Shown: one piece after another, positions 1 through 12,114 of the stretch
Layout: each line of letters begins with the position of its first letter
Numbering within the stretch: position 1 is the stretch's first letter
From: Rhizomucor pusillus
Taxonomy: Eukaryota; Mucoromycota; Mucoromycetes; Mucorales; Lichtheimiaceae
Reading direction: 5' to 3'
Length of the DNA stretch: 64,000 nucleotides
Assembly: GCA_900175165.2 (NCBI GenBank)
Contig: FWWN02000284.1
Coordinates: 1-64,000, forward strand
Notes under the pieces: model-generated
The model's input: only the letters and a program-made list of their open reading frames with translations
The model's database searches: none
What the model was told of the DNA's origin: nothing
Made by a program: the position numbers and the translations under genes

Positions 1-43
1 TGTACTCGCTGACCATATTGCGAGTTACTTGCACGATATTCAT
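1..43 (-). CDS. Possible 5' end of a gene leaving the window on the left
   Basis: An ATG on the minus strand (bases 41-43) opens a frame of 14 codons that stays open to the edge (MNIVQVTRNMVSEY). The peptide looks like the start of an amphipathic helix, and the gene would lie tandem to the MAT2B-like gene, 132 bases beyond its stop. Too little is visible to name a family, and it may be chance. Confidence 0.2.
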   Translation of the reverse strand, partial: MNIVQVTRNMVSEY

Positions 44-175
44 ATTACTTTCAATAGCCTCGAGCGAGAGAGAAGAGTGGGGAGTAACTGACGATCTCGA
101 ATGACGATCGATCGAAGAGGAGAGAAAGAAGAAAGAGCGCAGCAGCAAAAAGCTGCGGCAGCTCAAGTTGGCATT

Positions 176-1547
176 TTATTGGTTTGCGGTCAAATAAGTG
201 GTCCACCATTGTTCAAACGGAACGTTTGCTGTGTCAATGTTGAATTCCTCCAGGCGCTTGTTGGAAAGATGAGAATCTTTAGGTCGCGAGGCGGCTGCCG
301 AAACAGGGATACTATCCTGTGGATTGAGATGATCGATGGACAAGTTGAGCAACTTGGCAAACACTGCTGATATTTTCAAAATAAAGGATTTATCAGTGGA
401 ATCATGCAACGTTTGTAACAGGTTGCAAAAAAAAGGAAAAAAGATACTTACCACACATGGTATACTTTGTGTACATTTCAGTGTTGGAGAAATGGAATAT
501 GCCTGCAACGTTGGAGTCTCCGTTCTCGACGCGTTTGACTGTCAGATCCTTGATCACTCGAGCAATATCCGCGACTAGGTGGATTGGATGTTAGTGGAGT
601 TGTCCGACAAGGAAATCGCCCAGTTTCAATTTTGAGCATGTACCGTTGGTAGGATATCTGGCAGCGAAGTTGTCCATATCTACCGACTTGCTTTGGTTCT
701 AACGAACGAGAGGTTGAGTCTTCGGGGTGACGCTTACAGCAAGAATATATACATTTTACCTTGACAGCATCCAGCAAGACATTGACAGCTGACTCGCCAT
801 TGTACTCTACCTCACCGTACCTATGTATAGTTCCATTTAGCAGCTGCATGTATCTTCCCACGTCTGCTTACACTTACAAGACAGGTACGCGGAGGATAAC
901 GGCAGAAGGATCGATGGTCTGCACGGCCTTTTCGCCACCCAGCTTGGATTCGCCGTAAAAGTTGAGAGGGTGGGGCGCATCAGTGACTTCGTATGGGGGA
1001 GACGTGCCATCAAACACATAATCTGTGCTAATATACACAAACATGGCTTGCTGCTCTTTGCACAAACTTGCGAGTTTCTCGGGCACTTGGACGTTGAGCT
1101 TGTCGTCGTTGCGCAGATATTTATAAACATGTTAAAGTCATACTCGGTTATCTGCCACTGTATACCTTTCGTGTCCATTCATGGTCCTTCTCGGCGACAT
1201 CCGGTCGTCGCTCAGCGGCGCAGTGAACTAGAACGTTTGGTTTTTCCTTTTGCATGAACTCTTGCACAGCATTGAAATCTGTCAAATCGAGCTGTTTCGA
1301 CGATGCATCGTGATGTTAGCCTCGTCGTTCATCCAGTATACAATGTGAATTTATTACCTTGACCAAGCCATCCTTGCCTGCCCGGCTCAGAGCAGTGCCA
1401 ATGACTGAAAACGTTCAAAGATTTGTGAAAAGTTTGTTGGATGCAACGGGAATCTCCGGGTATGTTACCTTCGTGGCCGGTCTTTGTGAACTCGGCCTTG
1501 ACGGCGCGACCTAGCAATCCAGAAGCTCCAGTGACAACGACCTTCAT
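176..1547 (-). CDS. MAT2B-like / RmlD-type NAD(P)-binding reductase homologue
   Basis: This is an extended short-chain dehydrogenase-fold protein of the RmlD family, closest to the regulatory beta subunit of methionine adenosyltransferase (MAT2B in animals). About eight exons can be joined. The start MKVVVTGASGLLGRAV carries the GxxGxxG nucleotide-binding loop. Later come VHCAAERRPDV, YISTDYVFDGTSPPY, the YxxxK-type segment NFYGESKLGGEKAV and ILRVPVLYGEVEYNGESAV, all typical of MAT2B. The last exon ends FEQWWTTYLTANQ before TAA. In animals the protein binds the catalytic MAT subunits and tunes S-adenosylmethionine synthesis; whether the fungal protein does the same or is a sugar-nucleotide reductase cannot be told from sequence. 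Family assignment is strong, cellular role is inferred. Confidence 0.85.
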
Positions 1548-3800
1548 ATTCTCGGAATCAAAATGAGTCTAAAGTGTTGGTGTCGGTTTTGGGAAACAAG
1601 TCTGTTCGCGCGCGTGTGTGCGTGTGCGGGACCCGCATGAATTTCCGATTGTTGCTGGCTTACTAGATCGATAAGTAAATGCTTGCTTCCCTAACAAAAG
1701 ATTTTTTGATAACAGACGCATTGAAGTCCTAAACAGGCATGCTGTAGTGCAAATCATAGCAGAGCAGTATCGATCGGGTATACAACGCATCTGTCTAGTG
1801 AAACCGTTCTCAAGTAGTTGTAGCAACGGCAATTTAGAACACTGGACAAAAGTTTACCAGCTGCAAAAAAATCTGTCAAAATAAGCTGCGTAATTCTTGC
1901 AAGGCAGCATATCCTTTTTGCCTATCACAGCAAGCATCTGATTGTCTAGAACAGTAAAGGTATGTGTAGCACAACTCAATGGCGGGCAAGAGAGAAGAAC
2001 TTCATGCAGGAGCTTATGCATTACAACTGTTCAACTTGTTATTTTTAGCATGTGTTTCAAATGGATTTCGCGAAACTCTCACAATCCAGGGTAGTTTGTG
2101 TTGCCAAAGGCATGCGAGTAACCCCACTTGGCCCCTGAGTAAAAGAATCATGGTGACACTTTACATAGAGGACAACCTTATTGCCTTTCGCAGTTTGGGA
2201 TATTTTGTGATCGTCAAATCAACATCCAGATGGAAAAGAACAACCAATTAGGCTCTAGATACACTTGCTGTTGATCGTGTGTTTATAATCATCAATAACC
2301 GTGGACGCGTAAAGTTTTATTGGCCCGCCGGGTATGCAGAAAGCCGCTAATCTCAGCAACGACGGGTTGAAATCAAAGAAGCGGATGTGAATGCTGGATG
2401 CTGGGGGTTGAGTGAACTCAAGTGGTGTTACCAGCAATTAGAAGCATGTTGGAGTCTGAGAACTGAGGTCTGGATTCCCGTTGGCTGCGTGCGAAAGGAC
2501 CATTGTTGGAGGCGTGTGTCAATGCTGCTAACAGCAGCAGCAGCAGACATGTTGACTAGATTTGGAGAAAACAACAATGGTTGAACGCTGACTCCAAATT
2601 TAAGCAATTTTGGAGGTTCCTGGTGTTTGCGACCAATGGGTGGTAACATTGATGGGACGATGCATATGACATTCCGCAAAGGCCCATTCTCGATTCCGCT
2701 CGCTCTTGTGTAGCCAATGGCAGCAACAGTGACAGTTGTATATCCTCGTTCTTTTTTACGTGACGTCTTCTTTTTCGAAGATTAGTGGAATGCAGATAAA
2801 ATTAGTAAATGCTTCCTGTCTGGCTGGGAAAGACCCACTTTAGCTGGCCAAGTAATTAACCGGATCTTTTGGAAAGAAGAAAATGAAAACTTGCGCTGTG
2901 CTAACCGACATGGACGTGCTTGTACTACATACTCTTACTCTCTAAGCGCTGCGTGCTCGTGGGCACCCAGTCCACTACTTGACATGAGAAATCGCTTGAA
3001 TAGACACAGTAAGGTATGCTTAGAATATCTTGTATTTAACAGCTTTGAGATACTGTCTGAGTTGCTACAACAAACAATAAACATCCTGTAATTGGCCTTG
3101 CTGCAACATTTATTTGCTGTTAATGACTTGAAGGTTTCAGAAATCAGAACTCCTGCTGAGTTTTTGCTCCGCGTCGCATGGAATGGGGAAAAGCAACTTC
3201 ATCTACCGTTTTGAGAAGATAAGGAAATCAGAGGCGTGTCAGTCCCGGCCGGATTGATGGATTCACCGTCGCTTGTTGCTAATCATCCTGTGACCATTTT
3301 TGCGAGTGAAACATCGCCGTTTAGGCAGGTAGCACCTGTCGCTTGCCGGGTCAATCCTGCTGGTCGTGTTACCCACGTAGTTTACTTACTCCTAGTTTTA
3401 TCAGTAACGATTGACATGTGTTTATCGCTTTAATGCCCTTTGTAAATAGACTCAAATAAAAACAAGAGTTGTAAAGAGGAATGGTGACGAATATTAAGCG
3501 TATCTTGAACAATTGGGACGAGATAAAATAGAAATGCTTTTTTAATGTCGCATAAAATGAATTTAACGAATATGGGGAGTGGAAATATCAAAAGAACGAG
3601 CGCGCCACTGAGTGCAAAAAACCGCCAGGATACATTTGGAAAATGGGCAACGTGCGGAGCCTTCTCTCTGAAGCTTTGATGTCTGTTATGCCCCCTTTGT
3701 TCCTAAATTAAACCCGCCGGAGATTACTCGCTCGGTGTTGCGATACTGTAACATGTCAGCATGTCTGTCTGTCTCTCTATCTCGCTTTGGGACTACGCGT
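1548..3800. other. Long gene-poor stretch
   Basis: About 2.2 kb lies between the start of the MAT2B-like gene and the promoter of the secreted protein gene. Only short open frames without family resemblance or convincing splice structure occur here. A CRE-like TGACGTC sits near 2761, but nothing ties it to a gene. I see no RNA gene. Confidence 0.5.
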
Positions 3801-3827
3801 ACGACAAGGACTAGGCGAAAAAAAAGG

Positions 3828-3836
3828 TATAAAAGG
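3828..3836 (+). promoter_or_regulatory. TATA box of the secreted amphipathic protein gene
   Basis: A perfect TATAAAAGG lies 84 bases upstream of the ATG at 3920, after an A-rich tract and before a pyrimidine-rich leader. A clear TATA box with strong codon bias in the gene suggests high, regulated expression. Confidence 0.65.
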
Positions 3837-3919
3837 TGCTCGATTGAAGCGCACCTAGAGTCCCTTACACTGCCTGTCCTTTCTTCAAACCATCGTCCCT
3901 CATCCCTTTCCTTCTCTCA

Positions 3920-5069
3920 ATGCGTTTCAACAAGTTTCTGTCAGCTTTTCTCCTGCTGGTCCTGGGCATCTTTGCCTTGACCGCTACCGCTGCTCCTGTT
4001 GATGTCCAAGTCAACGGCAATGATGTCACTGCTACTCTCGAAAAGGATCTCGAACAACTCGTCACCAAGCTTGCAAAGGTCGTCAAGGATCTCCCCGAGA
4101 ACGTTGTCCAGGAATTGCCTAAGGAAATCCAAGAATTGCCCACTCTTGTCACCCAGGACCTGGCTCAAGCTGTCCAGAACTTGCCCAACTACGTCGAATC
4201 CCTTCCTCAAATCCTTACCCACCTCGAACAAGAAGTCCCTGAACTCGTCAAGGGTCTCGAGAAGGTTGTCTCTGCTTCTTCTTCTTCTTCCTCTAACCTC
4301 GCTAAACGTCACAACGGAGTTGCCGTCGAAATCTGCGCTGAAATCAAGGCTAAGCTTTGCGCCGACTTGTATGCCAAGATTAGCGCTTCGGTAAGAACTA
4401 AGCAAGATAAAGCAACAGCAGTAGTAGTTATCCAGGCACTAACATTTGCCTCTTTTATCGTGCTTTAGATCAAGGAAAGCGTCAAGGCTCATCTTTCCGT
4501 CGACCTCAAGCTTTTGGGTGGTTTGATCTCTACTGGAAATACTGAATTGAGCGCTGTCGAATCTGCTGTCCTTAAGGGTTTGGATGGTACGTAGCAAAGG
4601 AGTCTTTTATCTGACATTTCCTTCATGTGATCTTACGGTCTTTACAACAACAGCCAAGGTCAAGGCCAAGTTGGACGCCAAGTTGGACGCCAAGGTCTTT
4701 GCAAAGATCGAAGTCGAACTTGAAAAGGTCCTCGATGAACTTGCAAAGTTGTACCCTCACGGCAAGATCCCCGAAGCCAAGCTTTCGGCCGCCATCAAGC
4801 CCATTGTCGTCAAGGCCAAGGCTCAACTCAAGGTTGAGTTGCCCAAGATCGTCGCCGACGTTTGCGCTGACATCAACGCCGACTTGCAAGCTTCCATCAA
4901 GAACCTCGAAATCAACATCCCTCTTATTATTGACCTCAAGGTCGGTGCTGATCTCGACGTCGACGTTGAAGTCAAGGCCGCTGTCAAGATCGCTGCCAAG
5001 GTCGTTGCTGGCATTGATGTTGACGCTGCCGTCAAGGTCATTGTTAAACTCTGCAAGAAGTTCCTTTAG
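3920..5069 (+). CDS. Secreted Lys/Ala-rich amphipathic helical protein
   Basis: Three exons (3920-4390, 4469-4586, 4654-5069) join in frame to about 334 residues. Residues 1 to ~24 form a classical signal peptide (charged MRFNK start, Leu-rich core, ending ATAAPV). Residues ~30-120 are an acidic amphipathic repeat-like segment with recurring LP or NLP every 10-15 residues. A Ser run (SASSSSSSNLAKR) ends in a dibasic KR, a likely Kex2 cleavage site. The C-terminal ~200 residues are Lys/Ala/Val/Asp-rich with heptad-like spacing and six cysteines (CAEIKAKLCADLY, one in KIVADVCADIN, LCKKF). Codon choice is strongly biased (AAG, GTC, CTC, GAC), unlike the neighbours, as in abundant fungal proteins. 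No enzyme motif is visible and I do not recognise the family. A lipid- or wall-associated secreted protein is a guess. Confidence 0.85.
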
Positions 5070-5982
5070 ACCAAACAATGCACTTCCCCTTAAAAACACG
5101 CTTGTACTAGTCATTTTTACCTCTTACAATGTAATACTCAAATATAATTTGGGAACTTTAAACAGTATGCAGTGTAGGAAGTGCGCTTGATTCCGAGAGT
5201 CGCACAGATCGCCGATTCTTGTGCGACGTTTGGTCATTGGGACTTGTTCATACGTCAAATTTGACAAGCAGGAATAATCAACCGACTGGCTTTTCCAAGA
5301 AATGCGGGAACGTTCACACACAATTTTATCATGTTCCTTGTATGTTGTATAATGACATTGCGTACATATCATGCTGTCCTGACCAGAAACTTCCGGTTGC
5401 CCCTCCTGAATGGAGCAGAAGAAATGAACAGTGTCGCCCTATACCATACGTGGCTACTGTAGATAGTACAAAATATACAAGAAAACTGAGAACGGTAAGA
5501 AAATGTGAGAATATGAAAGTGTTACACATTTGTTGGAGATGGATATTTATAGTTAATGTATATTAAACATCTCTTTCGTACCCTAGAAAGGCTAGCTATT
5601 GAGCTAAGTTTTTTATGAGGATTAACGTCGCTTCATGGGCTGATGCAGTCGAGTCTCCCGGACAATACATCCTCTACTTCACGTGCGATGTCGTAATATG
5701 ACCACGGCCATGGTCTTAGACCCGTTAGTTGACAAGATATGTTTCATCAATTCCTTCGCATGACATCGACGATGAATGTTTTGGCTGCTCTATACCCTAA
5801 CATAGAGTTCTCAAAATCAATCAGATATTCGTTGTAAGAACTTCAATGGATGTTTTCGGGTCAGTGTAGCCATAGACATCCAGGAAGAATCCCGCTATGC
5901 GCCATCTCTAACTGCCATTTTTTTTTCCATTTGAGACTCTGATAATATCCCATCCGTTTGTTTCGTTTGATTTTCCACATAT
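5070..5982. other. Convergent intergenic stretch
   Basis: This gap lies between the stop of the secreted protein gene (+) and the stop of the DCAF7-like gene (-). It is AT-rich and should hold both 3' UTRs. Open frames here are short and unlike any family I know. Confidence 0.5.
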
Positions 5983-7629
5983 TTATTCAACTCTTAGAGC
6001 CTGAATTGTCTTTCCGAATCCGATGCCTATCCACGTTGGCAAACTTTGGTTCCACGATAAAGACTTGACTTCAGACTCGGCAAGGTACCGTAAGCTAGGA
6101 CTCTGCACAAGATGAGGTTGAGGAAGTCCTCGAGTATTGAGAGTGGCGGAGGGATGCCGCTGCGGTGCGGGTTGGTGCTGGTTAATATCCCAGACCAGTA
6201 CCTGTGCATCATCGCCTAACGGATATAAAGGAGCGGTTAAATCCGACAAGGACGATCAAGGCTAACAGCGATTTCGATTTTTACCTCCTGTGCAGATATC
6301 TGCAGGTTTACGCGGGCTCCAGCTGAAGCAATTAACGCTACTTTGATGGCTGCGAACCAATTCGAACACTGGTGCGCTTGGGTATCGAATGTCAAGTATT
6401 TGTACGGTATCTGAATCCATGTGGAAAGTTGCCAATAGTTCTGGAGCCAGTCGATTGAACTGGACTCTCAAGAGCGGACGCGAGCCATCACTTATAGCTG
6501 ATGCAAAAGATCCGGATGGACTGACAGGTGCTGGAGGAGCTTCATAAACAATAGTTGAATGTTCCAATGTTCTGCAAATGTATGAGAAATTAAAGATGAT
6601 GCACAAGATCTTTCCAGATCGTTCCTGTTACCTCAAATCGAATAATCGTACGCTGCCGTCTGCGCCGGCGCTGGCGAATATTTCTGTAGAGTCATGCATA
6701 AAAGACACGTCATAAACGTCTCGGTCGTGTGCAATTAATTGTGTTTTGGCCTGACAGGTCTCCACATTCCACACCGTGCAAGTTGTGTCGATACTCGCAG
6801 TGACAATCAAGGATGGATCCGTTTCATTCCAATCAAAGGATGTAAGAGGAGCACAAAAATCTCGTTGCTTAAGCTATAAGCGTATTTGCCGTTAGAATGA
6901 TACATTGAATAACAAAAAGTTGCTAGTTACTTGCATTGACGAGTTCTGATCTCTTGACAAGCGATTGCTTAAATGTCTGATCCTCGTATCCACGGCGTCC
7001 ACCGAGGGTGTTATCGTAGGAACTGTAAGCTGGATTATCTACTAGTTCCCATACGCGCAGAACATCGGACGAGGTGACAAGTATATCAGATTGTCGCGGA
7101 GACCGCTGCAAAAAGGAAAGGGATGCATTACGTTAGCTGCATTGCGATCACCCTTAATGCGGTGCAGCTGTTTTACCTTTCGTGGCTCCCACAAGACTTT
7201 CGTGATTGGATAGTACGAGTCTGCTTGAGCGAGAGGGATGAAATCTGGAGGTTGGTGTCTGCCGCCGTAATACTTGTACCGATCCACGTCGTCGTACACG
7301 GCAAGGTCTGTCCGCGTAATAACTTGGAGCTACCATGGACGGTCGTGTATGTATGGGTTCTCAGCATGTTACGAGACGAGCGTATACAGCAAATGCCTCA
7401 CCTTGTTCGTTTGTTCTTCAATGAGACTTCCTACTGCCAAGCGAAATCCATGCCGATCACCCGGTGCCTTGCTCCAGTCGAGAGCATACACGGGCCAAGG
7501 AGCGTCGTATTGGTATATTTCCTTTTCTGCATACTGCCGGCTGCTACCGTTATTTCTCGTATCCATGACAGACGGCAGAGGCGGTGCACCCATCGCCATG
7601 CCACCTGCAATGGGGCCACTGTGAGACAT
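5983..7629 (-). CDS. WD40 scaffold, DCAF7/WDR68 (AN11/LWD) homologue
   Basis: A spliced WD-repeat protein that follows DCAF7 from end to end. The start MSHSGPIAGG at 7629 adds a short Gly/Pro-rich leader before KEIYQYDAPWPVYALDWS. Then come RLAVGSLIEEQTNK (donor GTGAGG directly after), YPITKVLWEP, SDILVTSSDVLRVWEL, DFCAPLTSFDWNETDPSLI, SIDTTCTVWNVET, KTQLIAHDRDVYDVSF, SAGADGSVRLFDLR, LEHSTIVYEAP and a final LPTWIGIGFGKTIQALRVE. The WD repeats should form one beta-propeller. In animals and plants this family is a platform for DYRK/HIPK kinases, CUL4 ligase and MYB-bHLH complexes, shuttling between nucleus and cytoplasm. A Pro/Ser insert (PPAPVSPSGSFASA) before blade five is not in the human protein. 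Confidence 0.9.
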
Positions 7630-8200
7630 GTTGCGACAAGAGATGAATGTTAAGTTCCTGCTGCTAAAGAGAGTCGGTCTTTGGATTGAGGGCAAACCGA
7701 AAATGTTATCTGCTCCCTCCCGCGCCCCTGCTTTCTTGGATACCAGGAGCAGAACGACGTGGGACAAAACACTGCAAAGCTAATTTGGCCACGAGAATGA
7801 ATTTTAGTGCATGATTGCATAGCTGCGCTTGACATTGTCTGCTCCTTGCGTCTGCTCGAATAGCGTGACCGTAAGCATAACCACGATTAAGCTGATGGCA
7901 ACATTTAGACATTCCTGGCTACAGTTCGATCCGGTCATAGTATTAGTTTATCGAGATTTAGTTTCCAGGTTTTGATGAGATAAGTTTCCGGTGTACTGGA
8001 GGACCATTCGAATGTTCCGGCATAACGGTACGGAGCACATTTTGACAGCAGGTGGTGGTCCGTGCACTGTATTCTACTGCGCTGCCTATCGATTCAAGTC
8101 CAGTATCCTAGTTAACAATGTTAAGATCCATTTTACACAGTAATAGATCCTCATATGTATATTAGTGAGAAATCACATTATTAAATAATATACAAGTATT
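7630..8200. other. Intergenic, promoter of the DCAF7-like gene
   Basis: About 570 bases separate the DCAF7-like start from the stop of the biotin ligase gene on the same strand. No supported gene. It should contain the DCAF7 promoter and the biotin ligase 3' UTR. Confidence 0.5.
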
Positions 8201-10414
8201 CTAGGACTTTTTTACAATGAGACCCTTCAACATGTCAAAACTGTTGCCGTCTGGTTGCAGCGTATATCGTTTTCTAGGATTGTCAACACTAATTGCCTCA
8301 AGCATACCATAATCCGTGGTAATGCCAGCAATGCGGACGCGTTCATTCCCGTGGGTTGTCAGGGTTACAATTTTATCGCTGCAATAGCAACAAACATTAG
8401 CATTCGTTGCATTCCAAACTAGTCAACAACCTCTTACCTGTGCAACCATCGAGAATAGTACTTGTCCAGGAACCATTTACCCATGCCCTCCTCGCAGAAT
8501 TGCAAATAATACTTTTCGAACATGACAAGAGTACCAGCCAAAACCTGCTCCGCAGATAGTCTTGGAAGCGATGGATTATGCTCTTGAATAACATCATTGA
8601 TTGACACGGTCGGATATGGGTTGGACAGGTTGACTCCACATCCTGTAATCATGTTTATAGCCTCCTGGACTCGCATTCATGTCAGAAACTTTCTTACCTA
8701 TTACTAACAAGAATTCGTCCTGCGCGAAACTCGAGTTTACGAGCATACCGCCGACTTTCTTTAGTTCTTTTCCACCATTTACTTCTGCATACAGATCGTT
8801 GGGCCACTTTAGTCGTAAAGGCACGTCTTCATATCCTGTTCTTGATCGTATACTCTCCAAAATAGCAAGGCCAGTAAGATATTGAATAAAAACAACCGGT
8901 GCGTGCTCCAATCGAACACTGTGCCTAACCAGCAAACTAAACTGGAGCGCGCCGAGTTGAGAGACCCATGAATTGCGTCCTCGTGCTGACAAGAGAGAAC
9001 ACAAGGATTACATTTATGCTATTGCATGCACCGTTGATCCAACTTCTTACCTCGACCTGCAATCTGATTAGATGCGATGCAAACCAAGCCGCTAGGAAGG
9101 GCTTGCGCAAAGTTATAGTTTCTATGATGAAAAATAAAGGATTAAGCAACGAACAACAGATTACAGGTGTAAAACATCAAGCACGTACCTATCCAAAATG
9201 GTCTGTGTGCTAGTGATAACCTCAGAGTACAGCATCGTGTTACCAAATCTGTACCATTTGCCGCCTCCCCATTCCTTGCTGCGGATATCCAACAAGGCCT
9301 TAAAGTAAGCATTGATATCGAAATGAGGCGTGACTGAGCGGTCAGGGCAAGCTGGATCAGCAGAGCAGTCGGGTATCCTGATTTGCAGAGGAAGCACTGC
9401 GCCCTCCTCCACAGTCATGTTTTCAAGTCGTGAACACAGTTCATCGCTATCCGACTTGGTCAGATAGAAAGTATCATTCGAGTCCTTTATAATCGAATCC
9501 TTTGATATCTTGTAAAGACCGCCCGCAACAGACTGTGCAATTTGTCCTTGAACTGCTGACAGATATATAGGTGTCAAATCGGGTGCACGATTCTCCTGGA
9601 TACGGTTCTCGTCATGGCCAACAACTTTGAGACCGATCCTTGCAAATGCAGCGACCAGAAATCCTTTGCGATCTGCTTCCGATGCTCTCAATTCGTCGAC
9701 CAGTGCTTGATTTTCGTGTGTCTGCATTGATGCGACCTCATATTCCGGATGGGTGGATATCAACAGGGCCGTGCCTTGACCGACTTTACATTGTACGACG
9801 CAAGCTGGATTTTCTTCATCTTTGCAGATCCCTGGTTCAAGGAAACGTCCAAGTATCTCTACGTTTGGATATTTGTCTGCGTGCGCAAAGTAACCTCCAC
9901 CATTGTAGTACATGCTGACTACTTTGGGTACCAAACCCGGATAGTAAGGCTGCAGCTTATCGCTCATCAGCTGGATATTGGCGCAGCGTGCACCTCGTTC
10001 GCTGTCGTAGACGAAACCAGGATAAATTGTTCCTCGACAAAGACCCGGAAAGAATTCCAATTCTCGATTGCCGCAAACTTGCATATCCGGACGATCCTGT
10101 TCAAACTCGATCGTCTTGGACGCATAATATCCGCCAGCACACAGACCGAGATAGCGACCTCCACCATGAACATAGTTTTTGATACGAGAGTTGAGTGCTC
10201 CATTCAGATCAGTGCAGTATGGCATGTCGCGTCCACCAGGAATGACCAGCATGGCGCAAGTTTCTTCCCACGGCTCCGTGCTGAGAGCTTTCGAATCCAC
10301 TTTTACAATGTCGTAGGCATGGCCGAGCAATGATTTGAGCGTCTGGTGCGTGTGCCGCACAGAGTTCGGTGAGGTGCCGTTCCCGCTGTAAATGAGGATG
10401 TTTATTGCGCTCAT
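8201..10414 (-). CDS. BPL1: Biotin--[protein] ligase (holocarboxylase synthetase)
   Basis: This enzyme activates biotin with ATP and attaches it to the target lysine of carboxylases. The N-terminal ~230 residues are the glutamine-amidotransferase-like domain of eukaryotic biotin ligases (MSAINILIYSGNGTS, IPGGRDMPYC, GLCAGGYYA with the Cys nucleophile position). The catalytic domain follows: TSTQTILDR, then across introns the ATP/biotin loop AGRARGRNSWVS, RLKWPNDLY with the key Lys, KKVGGMLVNS and GCGVNLSNPYPT. The C-terminal SH3-like cap runs GNERVRIAGITTDYGML to KGLIVKKS. The ATG at 10414 was chosen because the frame stays open upstream to about 10564 but has no ATG there. Both domains match fungal BPL1 in order. 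The loop reads GRARGR rather than the commoner GRGRG, so splice joining there deserves care. Confidence 0.93.
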
Positions 10415-11070
10415 TAGAGTCGAACGAAAATAACGCTGCTGTTGCCTGGATAAAAAGCTGTAAATAGTGTTCGTCGTTGACGGCTGCCGGAAAGGATCAA
10501 TCAGACAGTCCGTTCTTGACGTTGAAATTGACGTTGAAATTTTGAATCTCAGTATTTCATGCACATGCTAGATATACCCAATGCGACTAGAATTATTGAC
10601 ATAAAACATAGCACTTAAAAGTAACATTGAAATGTTGTGATTTGGTTATCGATGACGACCATATCCTACTAGGGAGTTGATCCAGCGAAAACATGTAAAA
10701 TTGAAGCCGGTATATATTCCATTACTCCACTTTGCTTTGTAACGCTGTGGGCAGCAACCCGGCGCAAAATGGATTTTCCGGTCAGCGACACAGTTGTTGT
10801 CACTGATCTAATCTGAGTCCTAACAGATATATATATGGCATCTAAAGTGACCAGTCTCAATCTCACAAGACATTTAAGATAATGCAACACTGCTGCAGTT
10901 CAATAATATTATTAATTAAGGATGAAGGGGGATCCTGTCTAGAGGCGATTGTGTCTATCTCTCTTGTCGTTTTGTGTTCTATACTAGATGAATGGATATC
11001 GATGAGTGAGTAGCATGATGAGAACAAATAAAAAAAAGGGAGATGCAAAGTCAGGATGAGAGGTGCCACT
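10415..11070. other. Intergenic, promoter of the biotin ligase gene
   Basis: This 656-base stretch holds the 3' end of the carrier gene and the promoter of BPL1. I see no gene or repeat in it. Confidence 0.5.
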
Positions 11071-12114
11071 CTACAACTTGTTTGTGGCAGGCAGTTGCAA
11101 TTGTTGTTGTCGGTCGTGCCATGCAGCGTGCCATTTCTTGAACTGCTCCAAAACGACAAAGGTGAGAATTGTCTGAGGTCCAAGACGGATAAATGCCGGA
11201 GTCCAGCCCTTGAAGAACGAGGCAATGCCTTCGGATTTGTACATTTGCGTCATGATAGAAATCGACGACATTTGACGGTCAGATGCACTTGCTGTCATGA
11301 TACGAGTCTTGATCACATCTACTGGCGAGCAGACGGTCGTTGCCACAAGGCCCTACGTGTCCAAATGATTACTAAGCTTAAATCCATGCGCATATAGCCA
11401 TTATACACCTACAGCAAGCACACTTGACGAAAAGTGAAGGGCCAGACCGTCCTGCATAGGGCTGTAGCGAAGCAGCAGATCCTTGAACATGTCATAGGAT
11501 ACACACTGCGATGAAGTCATAAGGATCGCACGGTTCACATTGGGACCGACACCTCGGAAGAGAGAAGACATGCCTTCTTCTCTGGACATGCGGATCACAC
11601 CATCCAAGGCATGTTTGTAGTTGCGTCGTTGATGCGGCGGGAGCTGTCCGTCGTTCTGCATGCGTACGTTGATAACGTCGCCAGGGTTGCCGCATGCGCC
11701 TCCCAAAGCACCCGCAGTGCTTGAGCAAAGCAAAAGGTTCCACACGGTAGGTTCTAATTTTATTTGCAAAGATGAATGGGTGCCTTCAAGATATAAGCAG
11801 ACTCTGTTTGGCCTTGTCTTACCCATATTACGACTTGCCATAAATTGTTTGAGCTTATCGTAAACACCGAAACGAACAGTGGAATAAGTTGCCTGGCGTA
11901 AGATACTAGCAGAGAGACCGGCGTAGAGTCTAAAGAACCCCTCATTCTTGGCAATGTTGACCATTGTTCCAAACATTCCTTGCTTGCCAGCACCTTTTGT
12001 GTTCTGCAAGCGGACCTTGGTAAGGTCAAAGGGGTGTACAACCATGGCGGCGACGCAAGAGGCTGCACCGCCAAAGTAGAAAGGTGTAGGACGTTTACTC
12101 GTTGCGGCTGCCAT
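11071..12114 (-). CDS. DIC1: Mitochondrial dicarboxylate carrier
   Basis: An inner-membrane carrier exchanging malate or succinate for phosphate. All three Px[DE]xx[KR] signatures of the SLC25 family are present in order: HPFDLTKVRLQ (repeat 1), GNPGDVINVRMQ (repeat 2) and SPVDVIKTRIM (repeat 3). The stretch MQNDGQLPPHQRRNYKHALD followed by NRAILMTSSQCVSYDMFKDLL is characteristic of Dic1 rather than other carriers. The start MAAATSKRPTPFYFGGAASC is the usual short N-terminus before helix 1. One intron follows RNMG (donor GTAAGA), another follows SSSVLAVG. Repeat 2 has Gly where most carriers have another residue after Pro (NPGDV), which is seen in this subfamily. Only the CT-rich leader and promoter lie upstream. 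Confidence 0.93.

Noticed and set aside
10415..10564. N-terminal extension of the biotin ligase resembling a mitochondrial presequence
   Set aside because: The frame is open and Arg/Ser-rich (RYFRST), but it has no ATG; the first ATG is at 10414. It would need an unusual start codon or an unseen exon.
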